This document shows, piece after piece, positions 1-7,337 of a DNA stretch of 43,508 nt (position 1 is the first letter of the stretch; each line of letters starts with the position of its first letter). The translations under genes and the position numbers were made by a program. A model generated the notes under the pieces. It searched no databases, was not told the origin of the DNA, and was given only the letters and a program-made list of their open reading frames with translations. The stretch covers positions 1 through 43,508 of the forward strand of contig CAUJDW010000051.1 of assembly GCA_963169455.1 (NCBI GenBank), read 5' to 3'. This stretch comes from Bacteroidota bacterium. Lineage in GTDB: Bacteria > Bacteroidota > Bacteroidia > Chitinophagales > Saprospiraceae.

Positions 1-54
1 CTTTTTTTCCAAAACGTACCTATTTAGGAGGGCCACCTGCCCGTATTCATTCCA

Positions 55-190
55 GGCGTCAGGGGGTGGCTGATCGGTAGCCCATCAGGGTGAGCCACCC
101 CCTGACTGGGCATAGCCGCTGTTTCGCTTCCTTGCTCAGTCTGGGGGTGGCTCGCCTGATTGGAACCTCGTTCAGCCACCCCCTGACGCC
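55..190. repeat. Two adjacent hairpins built from one inverted repeat
   Basis: A 16-base arm at 58-73 pairs with 91-106 with one mismatch. A second copy at 139-154 pairs with 172-187 with a few mismatches. The outermost arms, 55-73 and 171-189, are perfect inverted copies of 19 bases around the core GGGGGTGGCT. The family therefore appears four times in 136 bases, alternating in orientation. No gene is convincing in bases 1-444. This could be a REP-like palindromic element, a transcription terminator pair or the edge of a mobile element. None of these is proven. Confidence 0.6.
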
Positions 191-383
191 AATGGCCCGC
201 GTCCTGGGCCATACTGCAAAGAGGGCTAAACAGTTACAAAATAGATTTAAAAATTTGTGCTCAGGTTCTGTATTGAATGCAGAGCTGCGGGGTGCAGTAG
301 CAATGTTCTAGTCCTTTAACTCGGCCTAGCCTTTTAGGATTAATAACGAATTGGAATAGGTAAAATCATGGTGTAGCGAGCAC

Positions 384-438
384 TTGACAATTAATTAAAT
401 TTTTAATAAATTTACGGCACTTAGATTTAATTGCCGTA
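384..438 (+). promoter_or_regulatory. Promoter and likely AbiEi operator upstream of abiEi
   Basis: A TTGACA box at 384-389 is followed 17 bases later by the AT-rich TAAATT at 407-412, a plausible promoter. Immediately downstream, TACGGCA at 413-419 and TGCCGTA at 432-438 form a perfect 7-base inverted repeat with a 12-base spacer, ending six bases before the ATG at 445. AbiEi-type antitoxins are known to bind inverted repeats in their own promoter, so this is probably the autorepression site. Confidence 0.5.
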
Positions 439-444
439 CTTTTC

Positions 445-1035
445 ATGAATACTGCCACCAGCATAAAAAAACTATTTGAGCAAAGTGGAGGCGTCCTGAC
501 TACTCAAGAGCTCGAGGAGGCTGGGATCAGTTATTACTATGTTCGCAAGTTGATTGAAAACGAGCAAATCGAACGGGTAAAACAGGGTGTATATTGCTGG
601 TTGAACGGAGAAGGGGATGAATTGGCAGAAGTTCAAAAGATTGTCCCCAATGGAATATTCTGTCTGTTTACGGCTGCCCTGCTGTATGAACTTACCACCT
701 TTGTGCCTTCTGGATACCATGTTGCCATTCCCCGAAAAGATAAAGTAACACTCCCTGCTTATCCACCGATCAACCTCTACTATTGGGACGACAACCAATA
801 TAAACTCGGCCAGGCTGACATCATAAGACAGAATGTAAGCCTTCGTATATACGATCGCGAAAAAACGGTTTGCGATTTCATTAAATTCAGGAATAAGGTT
901 GGGATAGATATTACGAAGGAGGCCTTGAAAAACTACCTGAACCTCAGGGAGAGGAACCTAAATAAGCTGATGGCATATGCCAGGCAGATGAAAATTTCAA
1001 CCATTGTTAACCAATACCTGGAAATTCTGGTGTGA
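445..1035 (+). CDS. abiEi: AbiEi-family antitoxin / transcriptional regulator
   Basis: This 196-residue protein begins with a winged-helix-like segment (about residues 1-60; 'LTTQELEEAGISYYYVRKL' and 'VKQGVYCW') and continues into the C-terminal AbiEi region with 'GIFCLFTAALLYELTTFVP' and 'DREKTVCDFIKFR', both typical of type IV antitoxins. AbiEi represses its operon and counteracts the AbiEii nucleotidyltransferase toxin without direct complex formation. The stop overlaps the GTG start of the toxin gene by four bases, the usual translationally coupled arrangement. An inverted repeat directly upstream fits autoregulation. The antitoxin looks intact although its partner is truncated. Confidence 0.88.
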   Translation: MNTATSIKKLFEQSGGVLTTQELEEAGISYYYVRKLIENEQIERVKQGVYCWLNGEGDELAEVQKIVPNGIFCLFTAALLYELTTFVPSGYHVAIPRKDKVTLPAYPPINLYYWDDNQYKLGQADIIRQNVSLRIYDREKTVCDFIKFRNKVGIDITKEALKNYLNLRERNLNKLMAYARQMKISTIVNQYLEILV

Positions 1036-1772
1036 GCAGCCGCGCTGAATCGATAAAAGCCAAGTTGAAGAATGTATCGAAGGAATGGAATAAGAACCAT
1101 CAACTTACCCTGATACGTTATTTTCAGGAGCGGTTCTTATACCGGCTTTCCGTATCGGAATACCAGAAAAACTTCTTCTTAAAAGGTGGTGTGCTTATTT
1201 ATGCAATAGAACGAGAAACAAGCCGGCCTACCCTAGACTTAGACCTTTTAGCCCGGAAAGTTGAAGCTGACCAGGAAAAGATGAGAAAGATATTCCAGGA
1301 AATCTGTAGCATTTCCTGTGAAGAGGATGGAGTAAGTTTTGACCCGGATAGCATTGAAACTTTGGAAATCGCAAAAGAAGGAAATTATAGTGGGATCAGG
1401 GCTAAAGTTTCCGCCACTTTGGGCAACATCAAACAGCGGATCCAAATTGATACGGGTTTTGGTGACATCGTTATTCCCGGGCCTGTAAAAATGACTTTCC
1501 CTACCTTGATTGGCCTGCCAAACCCAGAATTGCTAGCCTACTCCATAGAATCGCTCATTGCAGAAAAATTTGAAGCGATGATCAGCCTCGCTGATTTCAA
1601 TAGCCGCATGAAGGACTTCTATGACGTATACAGAATTCTGACCAGGGGTAATTACAATGAGGAAGTCCTTCATGAAGCTATTACGAATACTATCAGGAGG
1701 CGAAGCACCCCCTTCTCTTTGATCAGGTATAAGAGATTCAGAATGCGCCCCGTCCGGCCGTTACCGTCGTAA
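1032..1772 (+). pseudogene. abiEii: AbiEii nucleotidyltransferase toxin, 3'-truncated
   Basis: The reading frame starts with GTG overlapping the abiEi stop. Residues 1 to about 228 match AbiEii/AbiGii toxins: 'FFLKGGVLIY' is the nucleotidyltransferase G-loop region and 'RPTLDLDLL' carries the D-x-D metal-binding pair. 'SLIAEKFEAMI' and 'SRMKDFYDVY' are the later conserved blocks. After 'ITNTIRRRSTPF' (about base 1715) the remaining 18 residues are antisense to a Fic gene and are not native. Family members normally continue for several tens of residues. The catalytic core is present, so residual toxicity cannot be excluded, but loss of the C-terminal helices probably inactivates it. Confidence 0.8.
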
Positions 1773-2515
1773 TACGGGTGAATGCTTTCAAACTGGTAAT
1801 GGATGACTGCCATCTTGGTTAGCGGGTCCACGTCGTAACTAAGAGTATCATTCAGGAAGGCTTCCAGGTTGTCCAGGAGCACCATGATCTGATCGTATTC
1901 CTGCGGGGGCGTGTAGGCCACTTCGCCGGTCAGGCCGTTTTTCAGGACCGTTCCCGGTACACGACGAATGCCAGCGTCATTACCCTCGATCGTCGCCTGA
2001 ATCCGGTTGAGCAAGCCGATCCGAATAACCCGGTGCTGTTTTACTTCGCTAAGAGCATGTTTGGAGGCCGGATTTGAAAGCGAAAAGTGTCAATTTTCCG
2101 GTGAGACAAGGCGCTTTTCGAAGGGCGTACCCTGAGGTACGGCCAAGAAAAGCAACGCAGTATCACCGAAAAAGTGGCCTTTTTTAGCTCAAAGGCTGGC
2201 CTCCAAACATGCTCTAAACCCTCTTTTTAATGCCGCGGCATAGCGATGAACTTCTTTCGCTGCCGGATTTGCAAACGCCCTCTGTTCGTAGTCGCTCTGG
2301 TAAAGTTCGTCCTGAGTCGTAACGATGTTTTCGATAGCAGAGCTGTCCTTGGCTTCCTGTAAAGACAAGGTATCGATCAGTATTTGTTCGTTCGGGATGG
2401 TGCCAGCTACGCCCTTTAGCTCGGCCAGGGCGGCGCGGGCGGAAGCCAGCTTTTTCAATACGTTCCGGGTTTCGAGCGCTTCCGGTTTCTGGGTGGGCGG
2501 TAAAGGGGCTAGCAT
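1712..2515 (-). pseudogene. Fic-family protein, split by an inserted element and 3'-truncated
   Basis: The 5' part (2515 down to about 2218) encodes the Fic N-terminal helix region with 'TLSLQEAKDSSAIENIVTT', which contains an S-x-x-x-E-N inhibitory-helix motif. The 3' part (about 2049 to 1712) encodes the rest, with 'EGNDAGIRRVPGT' and the catalytic 'HPYYDGNGRTGR'. A 162-bp element at 2053-2214 separates them. Removing it with one TAA copy joins '...ALKRGF' to 'SEVKQHRVIRIG...' in frame. After 'NLLYLIKEK' the gene runs into the antisense end of abiEii, so the C-terminal winged helix is missing. Fic enzymes usually AMPylate target proteins. This copy cannot make a full product. Confidence 0.85.
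2053..2214. mobile_element. MITE-like element with 17-bp terminal inverted repeats
   Basis: The ends GAGCATGTTTGGAGGCC (2053-2069) and its reverse complement (2198-2214) are perfect. TAA lies immediately outside both ends (2050-2052 and 2215-2217), consistent with a 3-bp target duplication. The subterminal regions are also imperfect inverted copies, and GTACC/GGTAC around 2128-2141 forms a central hairpin. No transposase is encoded, so mobility would need an enzyme supplied in trans. TIRs starting with GAG and a TAA duplication are reminiscent of IS5-family (IS1031-like) elements, but I cannot confirm the parent. The element sits inside a Fic gene. Confidence 0.85.
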
Positions 2516-2600
2516 TTGTATAGATTTTCGGGAAATTTAAGCACATTCTAATTAACGTGTATAGAAAACAGGTGTTTTTATACACATCACCCCTAGCCTG

Positions 2601-2732
2601 TATATATTTCCTCGATTTTTCAACCAGATAGCCCAGTTCCCCCAAGATACCGGCTCAAAATGGAGAGCATTTGCCCACATGGACGAAGGCTTCTACTTGG
2701 ATTTTTTCGATAAATGCCCGGAACTTGGCTAA
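2601..2732 (+). pseudogene. Possible coding remnant (C-terminal fragment)
   Basis: A frame open through 2601-2729 and ending at TAA 2730 reads like protein: 'FFNQIAQFPQDTG', then 'KWRAFAHMDEGFYLDFF' and 'DKCPELG'. It has no start codon that makes sense and no recognised family. It lies between the split Fic gene and a VapBC-like pair in a stretch full of gene debris, so it may be the tail of another lost gene. The alternative is chance openness over 43 codons. Confidence 0.25.
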
Positions 2733-2776
2733 TAAACAAAATGTTCTTAACTTGGATCAATCAAGCTCGATAGACG

Positions 2777-3016
2777 ATGGAACTGAAATTGAATATTGGA
2801 TATGCAGAACTCCTGGAACTTATACGGCAACTGCCCCTCAGGCAACTGGCCCAGCTTCAGGCCGACCTGGAGGCTGAGTTAGGGAAAAAAGCAGGGAGTG
2901 TGCCTGCTAATAAGGAAACTGTTTTACGCCTGGCGGGAAGCTTAAATGATGCCGAAGCGACAGCCATCAAGCACCTGATCAATGAGGAATTCGAAACCGT
3001 TGAAGGAGAATGGTGA
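2777..3016 (+). CDS. Small antitoxin-like protein paired with a PIN-domain gene
   Basis: This 79-residue protein starts 'MELKLNIGYAELLELIRQLP' and is rich in Leu, Gln and Glu. That matches the short helical antitoxin-like proteins encoded directly upstream of PIN toxins in Bacteroidota and cyanobacteria. No clear ribbon-helix-helix or AbrB signature is visible. Its TGA stop overlaps the ATG of the PIN gene at 3016 (TGATG), as in vapBC operons. The expected role is neutralising the PIN RNase and autoregulation. The assignment rests mainly on context. Confidence 0.55.
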   Translation: MELKLNIGYAELLELIRQLPLRQLAQLQADLEAELGKKAGSVPANKETVLRLAGSLNDAEATAIKHLINEEFETVEGEW

Positions 3017-3342
3017 TGAAGGAGCGCTTAGCCCTGGATACGAACATTGCAATTGACATACTCAATGGAAATACGTTAGTCATCCAACTTCTTGAGGAAG
3101 TTTCCTCCTTTTTCTTACCTGTTACCGTTTGCGGAGAGTTACTATATGGATACGGCTTTCAAGGCTTTGCTTCAGCCGCAATACTTAAGCACGGCATTCC
3201 AGCACCTGCTGATTCCGGATTTTGCTCAAAAATTCCCTGGAGATCCCCAGATAGGAGGCGATCATATACTGCGGAACCCTTTTTTCCAGATATGGATACT
3301 CCTTCTGGAAATCCAAATACCGCTCTCTGGCCGGAAGGCTGA
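3016..3342 (+). pseudogene. VapC-like PIN-domain toxin, 3'-truncated
   Basis: The first 45 or so residues are a PIN-domain N-terminus: 'LALDTNIAIDILNGN' with the first catalytic Asp, then 'FFLPVTVCGELLYG' with the conserved Glu. After about base 3150 the family resemblance ends, and the frame runs antisense through the 3' end of a Crp/Fnr gene to 3342. The later acidic residues that complete the metal site are absent, so no active RNase is expected. This is the second toxin in the first 3.4 kb that has lost its 3' end against a convergent gene. Confidence 0.7.
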
Positions 3343-3775
3343 AATTACTGGCAATTCTTTTTTCGGAAGCGATTAAGGCTTTCTGAAAGATGATCCTGAA
3401 AAGCCTTTCCAGTTTGGGTATCTTCTCGTAGAGTTCTTCCAGAGTTTGATAGGAAAGCTGGAGCAGTTCGGTGTTCTCTACACATTGAATGCTGAATTGA
3501 GCAGGCGCCTGAGTTATAAAACCACTGGAATCGCCGGCCCAGCTCTTTTCAACAGAAAAGCTGATAACATGCTCGTCTCCGGCCTGGCTGGTGTAATAGG
3601 TACGCAGGCATCCGGACAAAACAAAACTTTCAAAGTAACTGATATCTCCTTCCTGAACCAAATACTGGCCTTTCCAGTAGCGGCGGTACTTTACCCTGGA
3701 CAGCAACAGCGCTTCTTCATCTGATGTCAGACGGATGTATTGGGCCAAATAGTCTAAAAACGGTTGGTATTTCAT
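3185..3775 (-). CDS. Crp/Fnr-family transcriptional regulator
   Basis: The cyclic-nucleotide-binding-like beta-roll is seen in 'KGQYLVQEGDISYFESFVLSGCLRTYY' (about residues 35-65). A long helix and a short C-terminal HTH follow, with 'VPQYMIASYLGISREFLSKIR'. The start MKYQPFLDYL at 3775 is preferred over an in-frame ATG at 3808 because family members begin this way. It is about 196 residues, the normal size for Bacteroidota Crp-like activators of this subgroup. It lies 89 bp downstream of the multicopper oxidase on the same strand and may belong to that transcript. The last few residues may have been replaced at the junction with the truncated PIN gene. Ligand and targets are unknown. Confidence 0.85.
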   Translation of the reverse strand: MKYQPFLDYLAQYIRLTSDEEALLLSRVKYRRYWKGQYLVQEGDISYFESFVLSGCLRTYYTSQAGDEHVISFSVEKSWAGDSSGFITQAPAQFSIQCVENTELLQLSYQTLEELYEKIPKLERLFRIIFQKALIASEKRIASNFSLPARERYLDFQKEYPYLEKRVPQYMIASYLGISREFLSKIRNQQVLECRA

Positions 3776-3864
3776 TTCTTTTGATTGAGTTTTAGGTTGA
3801 AACGGCAAATTTTTGAGAGCCTGAAATAGATTTTTGAAACGAATCCTTTTCGCCCAGAAGGTGA

Positions 3865-6054
3865 TTAGTAGATGAAAGCCAGCCCTAACCCGAAGCCCAT
3901 ATCGCTATCGTAATGGGTAGATGCGGCCAGATATTTGCTCAGGATATATTTTGCGCCCACACTATACTCCAGGTCACTGTTGAGCCTACCCCATAAGCGT
4001 AAGCGCGAGCTGAGCGGAATGTCGTTTCTTTCGAATTGCAGTCGGACATACCCCTTATGATCTACCCGCAGATCGGCCTCAATAAAAAAGGGCAGGGTAT
4101 AGCGAAAACCCGCAGACAATACGCTGCGCTGGTCTTTGGAACTGGCCTGGCCGAAGACATTCTCTTCTACTCCGCCGGCCGTGCGGTACCGCCAGTCCCA
4201 GCCGGCATACAATAAGGCAAACTGATTGTGGCCAATAAAGCGCCCTATGTGTCCTTCCGTTTCGTAGCCGGCCCGTGCGTTCATACCCAGCCGCCATTCT
4301 GCCCCAAAGTTCCAACGGGTATTCATTATGGAGATCTCACCGTCACTGCCGTTGCTTTCCAGGCCAATTTCCGCACCCAAATAGAAACGACGGTCCTCCC
4401 GGTATACCTTTTTCAGTGCTTTGCCGGGGTCCGGAATTTGTGGGTTCGGCGGAGAGTCCTCATAGCTGAAAATGCGCCCCATACCACTCATCATGTGGTA
4501 GAGAATGTGACAATGGAAATACCAGTCGCCGTAGCGCTCCGTAGCGCTGAATTCTATGGTGTCCGTTTCCATTGGCATGATATCGAGTACGGTTTTCAGT
4601 GGGGAATAGGCGCCATGTTGGTTAACCACCCGGAAAAAATGGCCGTGTAAGTGCATCGGGTGGCGCATCATGGAATTGTTGGACAGGATGATGCGGATGT
4701 TTTCTCCGGCTTTGACTAGGATCTTATCGCTTTCGGAAACAGCCTCATTGTTGAGGGTCCAGACGTAACGATTCATATTTCCCGTCAACTCGAAACGTAG
4801 GGTACGTAGCGGTTTATCCGGCAAACTAGTTTCCACCGGAGACCGAAGCATATTGTAATTCAACGTAACGAGCTCTCCGGCCGCCTGATGCCGATGATGC
4901 TCAGCCATGCTGTCAGCACTCATTTCAATCGCTGCCGGGATATCATTCATCTCCGGGTACATCACAGTATTCATATCCATCTGTTGCAGGCTCATATTCA
5001 TGCCCATATCGATCATTTTCCCGCCGGTAGTCATCATATCGTTCATCATTTGCATGCCTTCGAAATACCGGAGCTTATGCATGGGCGCCTGGGGCATCCG
5101 GCGGCCACGGCCCAGCCACATCGAGGCCGAGCCAGTACGGTCTTCTGCCGTAGCAGTAAACTCATATGCCGTGTCATCTGCCGGCAAAGTGACCAATACG
5201 TCGTAAGCTTCGGACACACCGACGATCAGCCGGTCCACTTCCACGGGTTCGACTTCCATGCCGTCTGAAGCTACTACCGTGATCTTACCGCCAGAATATT
5301 GCAACCAGAAATAGGTGGAAGAACTTCCGTTGATTACCCGCAGGCGCACCTGGTCTCCGCCTTGGTAGGCCGGCCGCTCTTCTATGGTTTTTCCGTTTAA
5401 CAAAAAGCGCTCGTAGGACACGTCGCTGACGTCCATTGCGTGCATGCGCTTCCATTCGTTGGCCATCTTTGTTTTGAAATATCCTTGCCCCAAGGCCTCA
5501 CTGTAGCTTTGAACGGCATTTTTATTGACCATATACCAGTCGGTAGCATAATGAAGCGAACGCTCGACCTGCTCGGGCCTTTCATCACTCCAGTCACTAA
5601 GCAAGAGTATTTCCTCTGCGGATACGGGAGCGTCCCTTTTGTGAATGATAAAAGCGCCATACATGCCGATCTGCTCCTGCAACATCGTGTGCGAGTGGTA
5701 CCAGTAGGTGCCGCTCTGTCTGACCGGAAAGCGGTACACGTGGCTGGAGTGTGGCTGGACAGGCGCTGTAGTCAAGTTCGGAACGCCATCCTGTTCGTTG
5801 GGCAGCAGCAACCCATGCCAGTGAATGGAGGCTTCATGGTGCAGGTTGTTGTGTACGTGAATTTCCGCTGTATCTCCTTCGGTAAAAAACAGGCTTGGCG
5901 CCGGTATCCGGCCATTGATGGCGATCGCCGGCCGGATTTTACCCGTCAGATTTACCAGCGTGTCCGTTACGTACAGATCATAGCGGACTACTTGCTGGGC
6001 CTGCAGGCTCAGCAGCCACGCTACCAAACCTATGGTTAAAATTATCCTGAACAT
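3865..6054 (-). CDS. Multicopper oxidase (CopA-type) fused to an outer-membrane beta-barrel
   Basis: The start at 6054 (MFRIILTIG) gives a signal peptide ending near 'LQAQQ', and the protein is about 729 residues. The copper-site motifs are all present: 'HWHG' near residues 78-81, 'HSHTM' near 120, 'HPMHLHGHFF' near 465 and 'HCHILYHMMSGM' near 514. A Met/His-rich loop at about 333-390 is typical of copper-tolerance oxidases. From about 545 to the end, alternating aromatic and polar strands ending in 'GFGLGLAFIY' look like a CopB-type outer-membrane barrel. The likely role is oxidising Cu(I) to Cu(II) in the periplasm while anchored in the outer membrane. It follows the DUF3347 gene by five bases, so the two are an operon. 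Confidence 0.88.
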   Translation of the reverse strand: MFRIILTIGLVAWLLSLQAQQVVRYDLYVTDTLVNLTGKIRPAIAINGRIPAPSLFFTEGDTAEIHVHNNLHHEASIHWHGLLLPNEQDGVPNLTTAPVQPHSSHVYRFPVRQSGTYWYHSHTMLQEQIGMYGAFIIHKRDAPVSAEEILLLSDWSDERPEQVERSLHYATDWYMVNKNAVQSYSEALGQGYFKTKMANEWKRMHAMDVSDVSYERFLLNGKTIEERPAYQGGDQVRLRVINGSSSTYFWLQYSGGKITVVASDGMEVEPVEVDRLIVGVSEAYDVLVTLPADDTAYEFTATAEDRTGSASMWLGRGRRMPQAPMHKLRYFEGMQMMNDMMTTGGKMIDMGMNMSLQQMDMNTVMYPEMNDIPAAIEMSADSMAEHHRHQAAGELVTLNYNMLRSPVETSLPDKPLRTLRFELTGNMNRYVWTLNNEAVSESDKILVKAGENIRIILSNNSMMRHPMHLHGHFFRVVNQHGAYSPLKTVLDIMPMETDTIEFSATERYGDWYFHCHILYHMMSGMGRIFSYEDSPPNPQIPDPGKALKKVYREDRRFYLGAEIGLESNGSDGEISIMNTRWNFGAEWRLGMNARAGYETEGHIGRFIGHNQFALLYAGWDWRYRTAGGVEENVFGQASSKDQRSVLSAGFRYTLPFFIEADLRVDHKGYVRLQFERNDIPLSSRLRLWGRLNSDLEYSVGAKYILSKYLAASTHYDSDMGFGLGLAFIY

Positions 6055-6059
6055 GTGTC

Positions 6060-6542
6060 TTAATTTTTTTGTGCTGCGATGTTGCCACAATTCAGCATGG
6101 CGGCGCCGAAATATGGGTTTTTAATAACCGCTTCCGTGCTTATCCAGTACGCCTTTTTCATCGGGCAATAATAATAGTAAACCTTATGGCCAGAGTTTCC
6201 GGAGGCTTTGATAAGCGGCCAAAACAGGGCGGACAACTCAGCAAAGGCTGGCCGCTGTTTTTCCAAGTCGGCTTTCCTGGCTATTTTTTGTACCGCTGTC
6301 AGCATTTCGGCCTTGACAGCCGAGAATGGCCGTTGTATTGCAGGTTCCAGCTCTCCAGGTTTCAGGCTTTCTATGGCCGATTGCATGCTGACGGCCAGGG
6401 CTGCCGCTTTCTTCCCGTCGCTTTTGACAAAGGCATCTTTCAGTTGCAGATAATTGTCAAGCAGAAACTGAATGCCTGTTGTCTGAGCAGAAGCCATACC
6501 CACTGAAAGGGAAAAAAAGAAAAGAAAAAAGACCGTTTTCAT
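6060..6542 (-). CDS. DUF3347-type periplasmic protein of the copper block
   Basis: The start MKTVFFLFFFSLSVGM at 6542 gives a clear signal peptide ending at 'ASAQ'; the upstream ATG at 6578 would bury it. The mature helical part is followed by 'YYYYCPMKKAYWIS' and 'NPYFGAAMLNCG', the Cys/Met signature found in DUF3347 proteins next to copper and silver efflux genes. The conserved C-P-M and the second Cys suggest metal binding, which is inferred. It lies immediately upstream of the multicopper oxidase on the same strand. Total length is 160 residues. Confidence 0.8.
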   Translation of the reverse strand: MKTVFFLFFFSLSVGMASAQTTGIQFLLDNYLQLKDAFVKSDGKKAAALAVSMQSAIESLKPGELEPAIQRPFSAVKAEMLTAVQKIARKADLEKQRPAFAELSALFWPLIKASGNSGHKVYYYYCPMKKAYWISTEAVIKNPYFGAAMLNCGNIAAQKN

Positions 6543-6621
6543 TGTTTTAGACTTTAATTGGTGAGCGTGCCTTGGCACTAAAAAACATTCCGTAAAATCT
6601 TCGTTGCCGGCAGCAGAAAAG

Positions 6622-6700
6622 TGTATAGGTATATCCGTGCGTCCTCATAAATGCTATCGTTCCGGCTAGCCGATGCTAAGCCCTCTATACCTATCCACTT
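6622..6700. repeat. Inverted repeat in the gap between DUF3347 and HMA genes
   Basis: GTGTATAGGTATA at 6621-6633 and the complement of GTGGATAGGTATAG (6686-6699) face each other across about 50 bases with one mismatch. The gap from 6543 to 6752 otherwise holds no gene. The structure may be a regulatory hairpin or the trace of a small element. Confidence 0.4.
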
Positions 6701-6752
6701 CCCCGCTTTCCAAAGTTGGCTAGGCCTATGCCTGTGTGATTTTGCCGGCTGG

Positions 6753-7202
6753 TTAAATCTCTTCAATAGAGAAGCCGGCTTTTTGAACGGCCTCCATGAC
6801 CGCTTTCCGGGTGATACCCTCAGAGTGCACCGTAAGGACCTTCTCCGGGGTAGAAATGTCGAGATCCCAGTGGCAGATCCCTTCGGCGGCATCGAGTGCG
6901 GTCCGGACCTGTGCCAGGCATCCCCCACAGTGGACGTTGGTGCTAAAGCGGAACGTTTCTCCTTCGTCCATTTCCGCAGCCGTATCAGGAGATTCGGTTC
7001 CCGGTTCAACTACCGTATAGCCGGCTTTTTGAATTGCGGCAATGACCGCATCTTGTTCGCCAGCATCCCCAAGGTTTACTTCCAGGGCGCCGGCCTGTAC
7101 TTTTGTCACCTGAATGCCAGGTAAATTGTTGACAGCTTGTTGTACCCGGAGCTGGCAATGATTGCTTTGCATATCGGGCACCTGAATTTGAATTGTTTGC
7201 AT
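6753..7202 (-). CDS. Two-domain heavy-metal-associated (HMA) protein
   Basis: This 149-residue cytoplasmic protein has no signal peptide and carries two ferredoxin-like HMA domains. The first (about 1-65) begins 'IQIQVPDMQSNHCQLRV' and keeps only one Cys (C16, after His) of the usual M-x-C-x-x-C. The second (about 83-149) has a canonical C-G-G-C at 92-95. An acidic linker 'TESPDTAAEMDEGE' joins them. It probably acts as a Cu(I) chaperone or buffer for the ATPase encoded just upstream. The gap to that ATPase is 135 bp with no gene. Confidence 0.82.
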   Translation of the reverse strand: MQTIQIQVPDMQSNHCQLRVQQAVNNLPGIQVTKVQAGALEVNLGDAGEQDAVIAAIQKAGYTVVEPGTESPDTAAEMDEGETFRFSTNVHCGGCLAQVRTALDAAEGICHWDLDISTPEKVLTVHSEGITRKAVMEAVQKAGFSIEEI

Positions 7203-7337
7203 TTGATATGAATTTAGATTAACGTTTGATATTTAAAGTAGCTTTTCAATTAGCTTTGGCCGTTCCATGGTGGGAGGTTCGGGGATTGGGCATTTTCTAT
7301 TTCTCTTTACAACCACCGAACCATCCAAACCTTCAGG

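Noticed and set aside
90-311. 73-codon ORF at the left edge
   Set aside because: It runs through the hairpin repeats, has low-complexity content and no family resemblance.
445-3342. A novel multi-gene defence system made of AbiE, Fic and PIN genes
   Set aside because: Each belongs to a known toxin-antitoxin family and three of them are visibly broken, so this is better read as degraded accessory DNA.
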